A stretch of 64,000 nucleotides of DNA from Pelosinus fermentans DSM 17108 (GTDB lineage: Bacteria; Bacillota; Negativicutes; DSM-13327). This document shows, piece after piece, positions 18,621-27,542 of this stretch (its first letter is position 1; the number at the start of each line of letters is the position of its first letter). The position numbers and the translations under genes were made by a program. The notes under the pieces were generated by a model. The model was not told where the DNA came from. It did no database searches and saw only the letters and a program-made list of their open reading frames with translations. The DNA lies in the NCBI RefSeq assembly GCF_000271485.2, contig NZ_AKVN02000001.1, forward strand, positions 2,319,501 through 2,383,500, given 5' to 3'.

Positions 18621-19313
18621 TTGCTGAAGCTTAGACAAGGACAAGCTGCTATTGCCTTGGTATGCGTGGTACTGGGGTTTATGTTAGCGGTACAATTTCG
18701 TACGGCCCAGGATATCCGATCAAGTATTCCTTTTCAGCGTATTGAGGACTTATCGCAACGCTTAAGTCAAACTGAAAAAGAACGTGATGTACTACTTAAA
18801 CAAGTATATGAATTAAGACAGACGACAGGAGCCGAATCTGCGACGAAAGAAAGCGAAAATATTAAAATGGGTGCTGGTGTAGTGGCTGTAAGAGGCACGG
18901 GTCTTAGTATAACAATTGACGATAGCAAAAGATTATCGAAACCAGGAGAAAATCCGAACTTATATTTAATTCATGATGAAGATATGTTAAAGGTAATTAA
19001 TGAATTGTGGGCAGCTGGTGCAGAGGCGATCTCTATTAATGGGCAGAGGCTAATTGCCACATCAGAAGTACGTTGTGCTGGGCCAACGCTATCGGTAAAT
19101 AATACACGCTATTCGCCACCATATGAAATATTGGTGATTGGTGAACCGCAAACCTTAGAAAATTCCCTTAAGATGAGAGGCGGAGTAATAGAGACATTGC
19201 AATTTTGGGGGATTCAAGTCAGTCTGAAAAAACAAGATGTAGTAGATGTTCCTGCATATAAAGGCGCATTTCGCTTTGAATATGCCAAGCCAATAAAGGA
19301 TGGTGGTAAATAG
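18621..19313 (+). CDS. DUF881 family protein
   Basis: A 230-residue protein with an N-terminal membrane anchor (about residues 7-24), a coiled-coil stretch (LSQRLSQTEKERDVLLKQVY) and a C-terminal DUF881 domain with EAISINGQRLIATSEVRC. DUF881 proteins are commonly found beside ftsQ/ftsA in Firmicutes and Actinobacteria; their job in division is not defined. The TTG start follows AAAAAGGAGAG. Its stop overlaps the GTG of the DUF1290 gene by one base, so the pair is coupled. Confidence 0.88.
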   Translation: MLKLRQGQAAIALVCVVLGFMLAVQFRTAQDIRSSIPFQRIEDLSQRLSQTEKERDVLLKQVYELRQTTGAESATKESENIKMGAGVVAVRGTGLSITIDDSKRLSKPGENPNLYLIHDEDMLKVINELWAAGAEAISINGQRLIATSEVRCAGPTLSVNNTRYSPPYEILVIGEPQTLENSLKMRGGVIETLQFWGIQVSLKKQDVVDVPAYKGAFRFEYAKPIKDGGK

Positions 19314-19642
19314 TGGCTTTACCATTGGTTGGACTTATTATTGGTATTAGTTTAGGTGTTTTTTTCCCTCTTACTATACCTGTTGAATATGCAAAATTCA
19401 TGTCAGTTGCTTTATTAGCTTCTTTGGACTCTGTATTTGGCGGATTACGGGCTGGAGCGGAAGAAAAATTTGATAATACTGTATTTATTACAGGTTTTTT
19501 TACAAATGCATTAATGGCTGCTGGATTAGTGTACATTGGTGAAGGTTTGGGTATTGATTTATATTATGTTGCACTATTAGCTTTTGGTTTACGGATATTC
19601 CAGAACTTAGCAATCATTCGACGCTATTTTTTAAGGAAATAA
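19313..19642 (+). CDS. sbp: Small basic protein, DUF1290 family
   Basis: A 109-residue protein with three or four hydrophobic segments and the DUF1290 features EYAKFMSVALLASLDSVFGGLRA and a basic tail (RRYFLRK). The family is known as Sbp in the Bacillus division cluster, with no settled function. It starts at a GTG that overlaps the upstream stop codon. A terminator follows, so ftsA and ftsZ need their own promoter. Confidence 0.88.
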   Translation: MALPLVGLIIGISLGVFFPLTIPVEYAKFMSVALLASLDSVFGGLRAGAEEKFDNTVFITGFFTNALMAAGLVYIGEGLGIDLYYVALLAFGLRIFQNLAIIRRYFLRK

Positions 19643-19671
19643 TAAGGAGTTAGAATCGTTAGAGCTTCTGA

Positions 19672-19697
19672 AGACTTGGCCTACGCCAAGTCTTTTT
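19672..19697 (+). terminator. Intrinsic terminator after DUF1290
   Basis: A 9-bp perfect stem AGACTTGGC/GCCAAGTCT with loop CTAC and a T6 tail. It ends the first dcw transcript before ftsA. Confidence 0.9.
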
Positions 19698-19728
19698 TAA
19701 ATATAAAAGGATAATCAAGGTGCTAATT

Positions 19729-19737
19729 TGCTATAAT
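19729..19737 (+). promoter_or_regulatory. Extended -10 promoter for ftsA-ftsZ
   Basis: TGCTATAAT, a perfect extended -10 (TGnTATAAT), lies 35 bases after the terminator and about 117 bases before the ftsA ATG. No good -35 is seen, which is normal for extended -10 promoters. Confidence 0.6.
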
Positions 19738-19853
19738 GAGACTTTTAAAAAATATTAGTAGGATAATTGTCTCTTTATTACAATAAAAAAAGGAAATTTA
19801 GTATTTATGTTGAAATAGGAGTATGGTGTAGAATACTTCAAACGAGGTTAGCC

Positions 19854-21050
19854 ATGGATAGCAAAAATATCTTAGGAATTGATATCGGTACAAGTAATAT
19901 TAAAATATTTGTTGGAAAAATTGGTCTAGATGGACATGTAACAATCGCTGGTAGCGGCCAAATGACAACAAATGGCTTTGCAAAAGGTGTAATTTCCAAT
20001 TGTAATCTATTGGTTAAGTCTATTGAACAAGCTGTTGACTGTGCAGTAATGGCTACTGATCTTTCTGTTAAGGATGCTTATATCGGCATTGGCGGTATGG
20101 AACTTAATGCAGTAAATAGTATTGGCAGCATTGCTCCTTCAGCTCCAAGTAGCATTACAATAGATGACGTGAATCGTGTGTATCGAGCTGCAGCATTGGT
20201 TGCTATTCCTGATGATCATGAAGTGTTACATGTATTGCCACAGAAGATTTTTGTTGATAAACAAAGAAAAAATGGATTGCCACTACAGGAAAAAGGTTCT
20301 CACTTAGAAGTGGAGGCTCATGTTGTAAGTATACCTAAAATGACACTCAATGATCTGGTCAGAGAAATTGAAACGTTAGGTATACATGTTGTTAGTGTAA
20401 TTGCTAATGCTGTTGCTGTTACAGAAGCTATAATTCCAGTGCCTGCTAAAAACTTTTTAGTGATAGATATAGGAGCGGGGAGTACAGAGTTAATCTTGTA
20501 CCAAGAGGGGCATATCGATTTCACTACAGCGTTACCTCTAGGTGGAAATTATATTACAAGTGATATTATGCGAGGATTAGCTATTTCCTGGGAACATGCT
20601 GAGGAGATTAAGAAATATTATGCAAAGCTAAATAAACAACTACAGGGGCAGGAGATCATTTTAGATTGTAACGCGTATGGTACTACAGACAAGCATGTTT
20701 CTTATGACTTTTTATATAAAATTGTTGAGAGTCGTATCTGTGAACTTGTTTATTTAATGCATGAGCATAGTAAAATATTTTTGGCAGAAAATAAAATTGA
20801 AAAGATTTTTCTTACTGGTGGTTGTGGGGCTATGTCTGGTTTTGTTCAGAGCATAGAAGCAACCTTTGGTATACCGGTTCAAGTTGTCATTCATCAAGAA
20901 CTGCCTTTAGAATATCGTTCTCCTGAAAATGCAGCTTGTTATGGGATATTAAAATATGCAGGAAAGAATTTGCCAAAACCCCAAGTTATTCTAGAGAGTA
21001 ATCCTTGGCGGTCATTGATGAGTAAGTGTAGAAATTTTTTAAAAAACTAA
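19854..21050 (+). CDS. ftsA: Cell division protein FtsA
   Basis: A 398-residue actin-fold ATPase. It has the phosphate-1 loop ILGIDIGTSNIKIFVG, the phosphate-2 loop FLVIDIGAGSTELIL near residue 202, and the adenosine motif IFLTGGCGAMSG, with the 1C domain between. A C-terminal basic amphipathic tail (NPWRSLMSKCRNFLKN) fits membrane tethering. FtsA anchors FtsZ filaments to the membrane. The ATG at 19854 has GAGG 6 bases upstream. The longer frame from a TTG at 19767 adds 29 residues unlike any FtsA and is rejected. Confidence 0.95.
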   Translation: MDSKNILGIDIGTSNIKIFVGKIGLDGHVTIAGSGQMTTNGFAKGVISNCNLLVKSIEQAVDCAVMATDLSVKDAYIGIGGMELNAVNSIGSIAPSAPSSITIDDVNRVYRAAALVAIPDDHEVLHVLPQKIFVDKQRKNGLPLQEKGSHLEVEAHVVSIPKMTLNDLVREIETLGIHVVSVIANAVAVTEAIIPVPAKNFLVIDIGAGSTELILYQEGHIDFTTALPLGGNYITSDIMRGLAISWEHAEEIKKYYAKLNKQLQGQEIILDCNAYGTTDKHVSYDFLYKIVESRICELVYLMHEHSKIFLAENKIEKIFLTGGCGAMSGFVQSIEATFGIPVQVVIHQELPLEYRSPENAACYGILKYAGKNLPKPQVILESNPWRSLMSKCRNFLKN

Positions 21051-21077
21051 ATCTTGTGACTATAAGGGGGAAATTCC

Positions 21078-22124
21078 ATGCTTGAATTAGATATGGATTT
21101 AGATCAATTTGCTGCAATTAAAGTAATTGGTGTTGGCGGTGGTGGAAATAATGCTGTAAATCGGATGATTGCTGCTGGTCTACATGGCGTAGAATTTATA
21201 ACAGTAAATACAGATGCACAAGCATTAATGCATTCTCAGGCAGCTTATCGAATACAAATTGGCGAAAAACTTACCAAAGGACTTGGAGCAGGTGCCAATC
21301 CGGACATTGGTGAAAAAGCTGCTCAAGAAAGTCGTGAAGAAATTATAAAGGCATTGCGTGGTGCTGATATGGTTTTTGTAACTGCAGGAATGGGAGGCGG
21401 TACGGGTACTGGTGCAGCTCCTGTTGTTGCTGAGTGTGCTAAAGAGGTAGGGGCATTAACGGTTGGTGTTGTCACGAAACCCTTTTCTTTTGAAGGTCGG
21501 AGACGTCAGGCGCAAGCTGAAAGTGGAACCGCAAAGTTGAAAGAAAAAGTAGATACTCTGATTACCATACCGAATGATCGCTTATTGCAAGTCGCTGATA
21601 AGCGTACTTCTATGATCGATGCTTTTCGCATTGCTGATGATGTATTACGACAAGGGGTACAAGGGATTTCGGATCTAATTGCTGTACCAGGGCTTATTAA
21701 TTTGGATTTTGCAGATGTGAAGACCATTATGACTGATACGGGTTCAGCCCTAATGGGGATTGGATATGGTTCAGGCGATAATCGAGCAGTAGCTGCAGCT
21801 GAAGCGGCAATAAAGAGTCCTTTGCTAGAAACTTCGATTGAAGGCGCCAGGGGAGTTCTTTTGAATATTACAGGAGGGCCGAGTTTAGGTTTACTAGAGG
21901 TAAATGAGGCTGCTGCGATTATTTCTGATGCAGTTGATCCTGAAGCAAATATTATTTTTGGCGCAGTCATTGATGAAAATTTTCAGGATGAAGTTCGTGT
22001 AACTGTAATTGCTACAGGGTTTGACGGTAAGCCTCTTAGTGTAGTAAAAGGAAAATTGGAGAGTACAACGATAGAACCTTTTAAAGTACGTGATTTAGAT
22101 ATACCAACATGGATGAGACGTTAA
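21078..22124 (+). CDS. ftsZ: Cell division protein FtsZ
   Basis: A 348-residue tubulin homologue. It has [17 protein letters not shown], the GTP signature [10 protein letters not shown] near residue 108, the T7-loop [14 protein letters not shown], and the C-terminal [10 protein letters not shown] peptide that binds FtsA and SepF. The linker before the peptide is short, making this a compact FtsZ. It polymerises into the Z ring. The SD AAGGGGG precedes the ATG, and a terminator follows. Confidence 0.98.
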   Translation: MLELDMDLDQFAAIKVIGVGGGGNNAVNRMIAAGLHGVEFITVNTDAQALMHSQAAYRIQIGEKLTKGLGAGANPDIGEKAAQESREEIIKALRGADMVFVTAGMGGGTGTGAAPVVAECAKEVGALTVGVVTKPFSFEGRRRQAQAESGTAKLKEKVDTLITIPNDRLLQVADKRTSMIDAFRIADDVLRQGVQGISDLIAVPGLINLDFADVKTIMTDTGSALMGIGYGSGDNRAVAAAEAAIKSPLLETSIEGARGVLLNITGGPSLGLLEVNEAAAIISDAVDPEANIIFGAVIDENFQDEVRVTVIATGFDGKPLSVVKGKLESTTIEPFKVRDLDIPTWMRR

Positions 22125-22175
22125 TATTAACCTCTTCTCTTATGTTAATGCGAGAATATAAATGAATAATGTAAT

Positions 22176-22214
22176 AAAAAAAGCATGCAAAATTAAATTT
22201 TGTATGCTTTTTTG
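22176..22214 (+). terminator. Intrinsic terminator after ftsZ
   Basis: A stem GCATG-CAAAATT with AATTTTG-TATGC and a one-base centre, flanked by an A run on the left and a T run on the right, so it could also work on the opposite strand. Confidence 0.85.
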
Positions 22215-22276
22215 TTTAGGATTAAAAAAATAAGCAGCAATTGATGCAACAAATAAGTTGGAAGAAAAAACCATAT

Positions 22277-22310
22277 TTCTACAAAAAAATAAAGATCACC
22301 TTGTTATAAT
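22277..22310 (+). promoter_or_regulatory. Candidate spoIIG promoter
   Basis: TGTTATAAT at 22302-22310 is an extended -10. TTCTACA at 22277-22283 matches the Spo0A box TTCGACA at 6 of 7 bases. In Bacillus spoIIG is activated by phosphorylated Spo0A, so this layout is plausible, but a single imperfect box is weak evidence. Confidence 0.4.
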
Positions 22311-22392
22311 AAGAATAACTTATGCAATGAAACAATAGATTATTATTAAAATGTATATTGCTGTTACGTTTATGATGATAGGAAGGTTATTG

Positions 22393-23322
22393 ATGTATAT
22401 CTATGCTGATGTGCTTTTTATTATTAATATAATGATGAATAGTATGATTCTAATGTTAACGGCTTGGACGGTAGGGGCTACATATAAATTTTGGCGGATA
22501 GTATTAGCAGCTGCAGTAGGGGGTTGCTACGTCTTAATCGGTATGCTGCCTAGTATGGAGTTCTGTCATACCGCTATCGCTAAATTAGTAATGTCATGCC
22601 TGCTGATTTATATAGCGTTTGGCTATACATCTAAACGCAGATCATTTTTATTGTTAGCATCTTTTTATGTTGTATCCTTTATTTTAGGTGGTTCTATTGT
22701 TGGATGGGTTTATTTCTGGCAAGTGAATCATTATTCTCATACGCTGATCAGAATTCTTACAACTTTATCCTGGGAAAATGTATTATGGGGAAGTTGTTTA
22801 GGATCTATTTTGATTGTTACTATCATACGGCGTATGTTATCGAGTACAACTCGGCAGCAAAGTCTATATCAAGTGAAAATTGAATATAATGGGCAGGTGG
22901 TTGAGTTAACAGCCATGCTTGATACAGGTAACAGTTTATATACTACAATAGGCCATAAACCAGTGGTTTTAGTTAGTCAATATGTTATAGCGTCAATTTT
23001 AAGTGAGGATGTGGTAACTTTTTTACAAGAAAATGTACCAGAAATGTGGTTGGTGAACTTATCCCAGTGTACTGATGAAAAATGGCTATCACGTACACAA
23101 ATAATTCCTTACCATGGCATTGGAAGCCGCAGTATGTTGCTCGCTTTTAGAGCTGATGCCTTACTTGTATCGCTATCAGGTACAGCAGAAATAAGGATTC
23201 AGAATGTGGTAATTGGAATTTATAGTGGTGCTCTATCAGAGGATGGAACATATGCTGGCTTATTACATCCTCAGATAATCAATGAGTTATACAAAAAAGA
23301 GGGGGCAAGTATATGCGCATAA
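22393..23322 (+). CDS. spoIIGA: Sporulation sigma-E processing peptidase SpoIIGA
   Basis: About 309 residues: five hydrophobic segments in the N-terminal half, then an aspartic-protease-like domain with the active-site motif MLDTGNSLY near residue 176. SpoIIGA sits in the sporulation septum and cleaves the pro-sequence of sigma-E once SpoIIR signals from the forespore. The ATG at 22393 lies 6 bases after GGAAGG and gives the [16 protein letters not shown] start expected for the family. sigE overlaps its end by 10 bases. spoIIR lies 1.9 kb downstream. Confidence 0.93.
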   Translation: MYIYADVLFIINIMMNSMILMLTAWTVGATYKFWRIVLAAAVGGCYVLIGMLPSMEFCHTAIAKLVMSCLLIYIAFGYTSKRRSFLLLASFYVVSFILGGSIVGWVYFWQVNHYSHTLIRILTTLSWENVLWGSCLGSILIVTIIRRMLSSTTRQQSLYQVKIEYNGQVVELTAMLDTGNSLYTTIGHKPVVLVSQYVIASILSEDVVTFLQENVPEMWLVNLSQCTDEKWLSRTQIIPYHGIGSRSMLLAFRADALLVSLSGTAEIRIQNVVIGIYSGALSEDGTYAGLLHPQIINELYKKEGASICA

Positions 23323-24050
23323 CATGGTCTATCATTAAAATAGTGATCAAACTAAAGACGATCTGTTTGTTGCAAAGATTGGGAATATTAGCGGCTGATG
23401 AGGTTTTTTATGTCGGTAGTACAGAAGTATTGCCTCCCCCTTTAAGTAATGACGAAGAAGTATTTTTATTAACTCGCTTGCAAAAAGGCGACTTAGGGGT
23501 TAAAAGTATTTTTATTGAAAGAAATTTACGTCTAGTCGTGTACATTGCCCGCAAGTTTGAAAATACAGGGGTGGGAATAGAAGATCTTGTTAGTATAGGG
23601 ACAATTGGTTTGATTAAGGCTGTAAATACTTTTGATCCTGTAAAACGCATAAAGTTAGCGACATATGCATCGAGATGCATTGAAAATGAGATTTTGATGT
23701 ATCTTAGGCGTAATAGCAAAACCAGAGCGGAAGTATCTTTTGATGAACCTTTGAACATCGACTGGGATGGTAATGAGTTACTCTTATCGGATGTGTTAGG
23801 TACAGAAAACGATATTATTTATAAATCTGTTGAAGAAGAAGTGGATAAGACTTTGCTGCATACCGCTATGAATAAACTATGCGGACGAGAAAGGCGTATT
23901 ATGGAGCTGCGATTTGGCTTGCATGATGACGGAGCAGAGCGTACCCAAAAAGAAGTTGCAGATATGTTGGGAATATCTCAGTCTTATATATCTAGACTCG
24001 AAAAGAGAATTATCAAGCGCTTGCGTAAAGAAATTATGCGTATGGAATAA
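23313..24050 (+). CDS. sigE: RNA polymerase sporulation sigma factor sigma-E
   Basis: A 245-residue sigma-70 family factor. A roughly 25-residue hydrophobic and basic N-terminal pro-sequence precedes region 2 ([36 protein letters not shown]). Region 4 carries [15 protein letters not shown] and the helix-turn-helix [20 protein letters not shown]. Sigma-E is the first mother-cell factor; its precursor is membrane-tethered until SpoIIGA cuts it. The overlap with spoIIGA indicates a two-gene operon. Confidence 0.95.
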   Translation: MRITWSIIKIVIKLKTICLLQRLGILAADEVFYVGSTEVLPPPLSNDEEVFLLTRLQKGDLGVKSIFIERNLRLVVYIARKFENTGVGIEDLVSIGTIGLIKAVNTFDPVKRIKLATYASRCIENEILMYLRRNSKTRAEVSFDEPLNIDWDGNELLLSDVLGTENDIIYKSVEEEVDKTLLHTAMNKLCGRERRIMELRFGLHDDGAERTQKEVADMLGISQSYISRLEKRIIKRLRKEIMRME

Positions 24051-24113
24051 CGATAAGATAAAGATTTTGTCTATATGCAATGCGTTGAGAAACCTGAATA
24101 TAGATTTTAGTCT

Positions 24114-24183
24114 GCCAGGATGGAATATGGGGGTTCGCTTGCTTCCGACGTAACGCCGTTCACCCCTAGCTTCCATCCCTGAT
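24114..24183 (+). ncRNA. Unidentified structured element after sigE
   Basis: GGATGGAA at 24118-24125 pairs with TTCCATCC at 24171-24178, extended across a bulge by CAG/CTG. Inside, GGGGT pairs with ACCCC, leaving a 20-odd base GC-rich apical part that contrasts with the AT-rich surroundings. It has no T tract; a separate terminator lies 40 bases on. I do not recognise a named RNA family. It could be a 3' UTR structure of the spoIIG message or a small RNA. Confidence 0.45.
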
Positions 24184-24218
24184 GATTGCCATGTAGAAGA
24201 TTGATTTCAACTTATCCA

Positions 24219-24250
24219 ATACACCTCTGATGAGGTGTATTTTTATTTTT
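24219..24250 (+). terminator. Intrinsic terminator after the spoIIG operon
   Basis: A 9-bp perfect stem ATACACCTC/GAGGTGTAT with loop TGAT, followed by TTTTATTTTT. It isolates sigG from spoIIGA-sigE. Confidence 0.9.
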
Positions 24251-24331
24251 ATGAGAAATATAGCTGCAAGGCTTATTTTGGTAAGAGCTCGTTGGTTTTC
24301 ATAACATTTGTTTATCTATTGTAGCAAGGAT

Positions 24332-24361
24332 GAATAAAACTAACTATCCATGGCAATAATG
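24332..24361 (+). promoter_or_regulatory. Candidate sigma-F/sigma-G promoter of sigG
   Basis: GAATA at 24332-24336 and GGCAATAATG at 24352-24361 are separated by 15 bases. They fit the sigma-F consensus (GywTA, N15-16, GGnnAnAnT) at nearly all fixed positions. In Bacillus sigG is first transcribed by sigma-F and then by sigma-G itself. The element lies 53 bases before the chosen start. Confidence 0.5.
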
Positions 24362-24414
24362 CTCATGTATGGTAATAATTCAAATGGACTATGGAAACCA
24401 ATGGGGGGAATAAA

Positions 24415-25188
24415 ATGATTATTAATAAAGTAGAAATTTGCGGCGTAAATACAGCGAAACTCCCGGTGCTTTCCGCCACTAAGATGCGTGAACTATTTGT
24501 GGTGCTTCAAAATGGAGAATTGTCTGTAAGAGAACAATTAATATATGGTAATCTACGATTGGTACTGAGTGTTATTCAACGATTTAATAACCGAGGCGAA
24601 TATGTAGATGATTTATTCCAGGTCGGTTGTATTGGTTTGATGAAAGCCATTGATAATTTTGACCTGTCGCAAAATGTGAAATTTTCCACCTATGCCGTGC
24701 CTATGATTATTGGTGAGATACGTCGGTATTTACGAGATAATAATCCAATTCGTGTTAGTCGCTCAATGCGAGACATTGCTTATAAGGCTCTGCAGGTAAG
24801 GGATTCTTTGGTCAACAGACATTCACGTGAGCCGTCCATCAAAGAAATTGCTGATGAGCTTAAAATTCAACGAGAAGAAATCATTTTTGCCCTCGATGCA
24901 ATTCAAGAACCAATATCTTTATTTGAACCAATTTATCATGATGGTGGAGATCCTATTTTTGTAATGGATCAGATTAGTGATGATAAACAGCTAGATTTTA
25001 ATTGGCTAGAAGGGGTGGCAATCAAAGAAGCAATGCATAGATTAAGCGATAGGGAAAAACATATACTTAATTTGCGCTTCTTTGAAGGAAAAACACAAAT
25101 GGAAGTGGCTGATGAGATCGGAATTTCTCAGGCGCAAGTTTCACGATTAGAAAAAGCGGCTCTTAGCCATATGCGCAAATATATATAA
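24415..25188 (+). CDS. sigG: RNA polymerase sporulation sigma factor sigma-G
   Basis: A 257-residue sigma factor beginning NKVEICGVNTAKLPVLSA, a hallmark of sigma-G. Region 2 reads VDDLFQVGCIGLMKAIDNFD and KFSTYAVPMIIGEIRRYLRD. Region 3 and region 4 follow, with DREKHILNLRFFEGKTQ and MEVADEIGISQAQVSRLEK. Sigma-G runs the late forespore programme after engulfment. The ATG at 24415 is 6 bases after GGGGGG; the ATG at 24391 has no SD and adds eight atypical residues. spoIIR follows after a short gap. Confidence 0.96.
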   Translation: MIINKVEICGVNTAKLPVLSATKMRELFVVLQNGELSVREQLIYGNLRLVLSVIQRFNNRGEYVDDLFQVGCIGLMKAIDNFDLSQNVKFSTYAVPMIIGEIRRYLRDNNPIRVSRSMRDIAYKALQVRDSLVNRHSREPSIKEIADELKIQREEIIFALDAIQEPISLFEPIYHDGGDPIFVMDQISDDKQLDFNWLEGVAIKEAMHRLSDREKHILNLRFFEGKTQMEVADEIGISQAQVSRLEKAALSHMRKYI

Positions 25189-25210
25189 ATGAATAGGGGA
25201 GAAATTGATT

Positions 25211-25813
25211 GTGAAGTATAATACAGTATGGGGAAGAGGTTTGCTAATCGTTCTTTTCATTGTGGCTGGATGGGGTTTTTTGCTTTACTATGGACAAGAC
25301 AATTTACCCGTATCGCTCGGTAAGGAAAATCTCATACGTTTACATGTACTCGCGAATAGTGATAGTGCATCTGATCAACAGCTAAAGTTAAAAGTGCGTG
25401 ATGCCGTTATTGCTTATTTAGCACCGCATTTAGAAACTGTTATTGATAAAGAAATGGCAAGGCAGGTTGTATTGGAACATCAGGGCGAGCTTACTGCAGT
25501 GGCGGAAAAGGTCGTGGCAATGAATGGATCCCATGAGTCAGTAGCGATAGAGTTAGGCATGTTTGATTTTCCTATAAAATCATATGGTAATTTGGTATTG
25601 CCGGCTGGAAAATATGAGGCAGTGCGTGTACTTATAGGGAAGGCGCAAGGGAAAAATTGGTGGTGCGTATTATTTCCTCCTCTTTGTTTTATTGATATTA
25701 CTAACGCGACTGCATTGCCGCCAAAGGAAGTTATTAGTGGTACAGAACAGAAAGACGAAAAAGTTGAATTTCGCTGGAAATTAGCTGAACTTTGGAAAGA
25801 GGGGCTAAAGTGA
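25211..25813 (+). CDS. spoIIR: Stage II sporulation protein R
   Basis: About 200 residues: an N-terminal hydrophobic segment (signal or anchor, residues 9-28), then the SpoIIR core with LIRLHVLANSDSASDQQLKL and a conserved NWWCVLFPPLCF block near residue 157. SpoIIR is made in the forespore under sigma-F and is secreted into the intermembrane space, where it triggers SpoIIGA. The GTG at 25211 is preferred over the TTG at 25205 because GGGGAG at 25196-25201 is 9 bases upstream. Being next to sigG may give it forespore-specific read-through. Confidence 0.93.
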   Translation: MKYNTVWGRGLLIVLFIVAGWGFLLYYGQDNLPVSLGKENLIRLHVLANSDSASDQQLKLKVRDAVIAYLAPHLETVIDKEMARQVVLEHQGELTAVAEKVVAMNGSHESVAIELGMFDFPIKSYGNLVLPAGKYEAVRVLIGKAQGKNWWCVLFPPLCFIDITNATALPPKEVISGTEQKDEKVEFRWKLAELWKEGLK

Positions 25814-25899
25814 ATTCATTTACCTGCGACATTCCTGACACCTTTACTCTTTAACTTCATATACTATATGGAACAAGCAGAGGTGTAGGGGGGAAAAAT

Positions 25900-26007
25900 A
25901 TGATAAAGACGTCAGATCTTAACATGTCAGATATTCAAATGGTAAAAACAAACATGGCTTTTTTAATCGGTACTCATAAAAGAGATGTTGGCGGTTTTTT
26001 TCATTAA
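25900..26007 (+). CDS. Tiny ORF (35 aa) of unknown function
   Basis: The ATG at 25900 follows a strong SD (AGGGGGGAAAAAT) and opens 35 codons, starting MIKTSDLNMSDIQMVKTN and ending KRDVGGFFH. I do not recognise it. Its stop lies 2 bases from the stop of the convergent recombinase, so it may be the 5' stub of a gene interrupted when the recombinase arrived, or a genuine small gene after spoIIR. Confidence 0.4.
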   Translation: MIKTSDLNMSDIQMVKTNMAFLIGTHKRDVGGFFH

Positions 26008-26009
26008 AT

Positions 26010-27482
26010 TTATTTTTCAAGGTAAAATTCGAAAGAATCATTAAGTCTTACGGCAAAAATACGATACGAGAGTTTAAGTAATACATTGCGTTTTTCTGTA
26101 AAAGTTTTAGCAGTGATTAAATCAGCTGGTGATGTTACCAGCTGATTTATTTTTTCTTGGAGAGTTCTCAGCTCAGATATATCGTGATGGATAGTAGTTA
26201 GCTCCTTATTTAGGGTTTGTAATTCTCTTTCTACTGTTTCGCTATCAATCAAATTCTCCTGATACCAACGCAGGGTATTTATTTTTTTCTTCTTTAGTTC
26301 AACTTGGAGAGCATGTAAATTTGTTATTTGTTCTGAATAGTTAAAATTGGTGTTGGTAAGTATGGATTCTTGTAAATGATCTTTAGCAGTTGCTAGGGTA
26401 ACGAGGCATTGCCAGACAGCTTGTTCTAAATCTTCCACGGGTATTCGGCGACACTGGCAAGAGGTGCCATTGACTGCATAGGTATTTGATTCTTTGGAAA
26501 TACAGGAATAATAATAGTAGATTTTATCACTACCATTTTTTCGCTTAGCAGGACGAGCATAGGCTGTCATGGAACGTCCGCAGAGAGCACAGTGCAGCAA
26601 TCCTCGTAAAAGATAATTATGTTTATTATTACGTGTTGCCAATTTCTTATTTCGTTGGATCTGCAATTGGGCAGATTCCCACATTTCACGAGTGACTATT
26701 GCAGGTATTGTAACAGGAATCCAAGCTTCAGGAGGATTATCTTTGATTTCGCGGCTATTCTGACCTGTTTTACAAGTTTTTTGCTTAAAAAGATAATGCT
26801 GTCCATGATACATTTCTTTAGTAAGAATGCGTGAGACAGTGCAGATCGAGAGCGGGCGATTATTTGTGCCGACAATACCAAGACGTGCTAACTCTAAAGT
26901 AATCCGCCTTGATCCATAGCCTTGATGAATGCATAAATGATAAATGAATTGAATGGTTTTACTTGCCTCTTCGTTGATGACATACATGCTATTTTTTTTG
27001 TCCCAGTCATAGCCAAAGGGGCGGGCATTGGAGACGATTTTTCCTTGATTTGCTTTCGCTCGGCGGCCGCGGGAAGTTCTTTCACGAATTTTTGATTTTT
27101 CATAAGCAGAAATAGCGCCTTTCATACTGAAGAATAAGCGGCCTTCTGGTGAGGAATCATAATCGCCGGTAACAAAAGTAATTCTGGCACCTGTTTTTTC
27201 TATTTCATCAGCAATAATCAATTGATTGGTAAGATTACGGGAAAGACGGTCAGGATCATAAATAGCTACGATTTTTATGATCCCGTTTTGTAAATCATTT
27301 CGTAGTTTATCAAGGCCGGGTCGCTCTAAATATTCTCCGCTATAGCCATCGTCAATATATTCTTTTATTCTGGTGTGATCTATCGCTAATAAATGATTGC
27401 GACAGGCAGCGATTTGGTCGTTTAAAGAATAACCTTTGCGGGCTTGGTCATCTGTTGACACTCTCACATATAGCGCATTCAT
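26010..27482 (-). CDS. Large serine recombinase (site-specific integrase/resolvase family)
   Basis: A 490-residue protein. The N-terminal resolvase domain carries the nucleophile in YVRVSTDDQ (Ser9), with YDPDRLSRN and the E helix region. A 'recombinase' domain with PFGYDW and a zinc ribbon (CALCGRSM, YYYSC, CQCRR) follow, then a long coiled coil near residues 390-450. Such enzymes integrate and excise phages, transposons and developmental elements. The ATG at 27482 has GGAGG 5 bases upstream. It is alone: no transposase, phage or excisionase gene is next to it. A LexA-like box lies about 60 bases upstream. Confidence 0.92.
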   Translation of the reverse strand: MNALYVRVSTDDQARKGYSLNDQIAACRNHLLAIDHTRIKEYIDDGYSGEYLERPGLDKLRNDLQNGIIKIVAIYDPDRLSRNLTNQLIIADEIEKTGARITFVTGDYDSSPEGRLFFSMKGAISAYEKSKIRERTSRGRRAKANQGKIVSNARPFGYDWDKKNSMYVINEEASKTIQFIYHLCIHQGYGSRRITLELARLGIVGTNNRPLSICTVSRILTKEMYHGQHYLFKQKTCKTGQNSREIKDNPPEAWIPVTIPAIVTREMWESAQLQIQRNKKLATRNNKHNYLLRGLLHCALCGRSMTAYARPAKRKNGSDKIYYYYSCISKESNTYAVNGTSCQCRRIPVEDLEQAVWQCLVTLATAKDHLQESILTNTNFNYSEQITNLHALQVELKKKKINTLRWYQENLIDSETVERELQTLNKELTTIHHDISELRTLQEKINQLVTSPADLITAKTFTEKRNVLLKLSYRIFAVRLNDSFEFYLEK

Positions 27483-27542
27483 AATATCCTCCATTATTAT
27501 TGAGTGTTATCTATTTTTATGTGAGGATAAAAGAAAAATGAC

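Noticed and set aside
26010..27482. skin-like developmental element splitting a sporulation gene
   Set aside because: spoIIR, sigG and sigE are all complete on one side, and no C-terminal half of a sporulation gene is seen on the other side.
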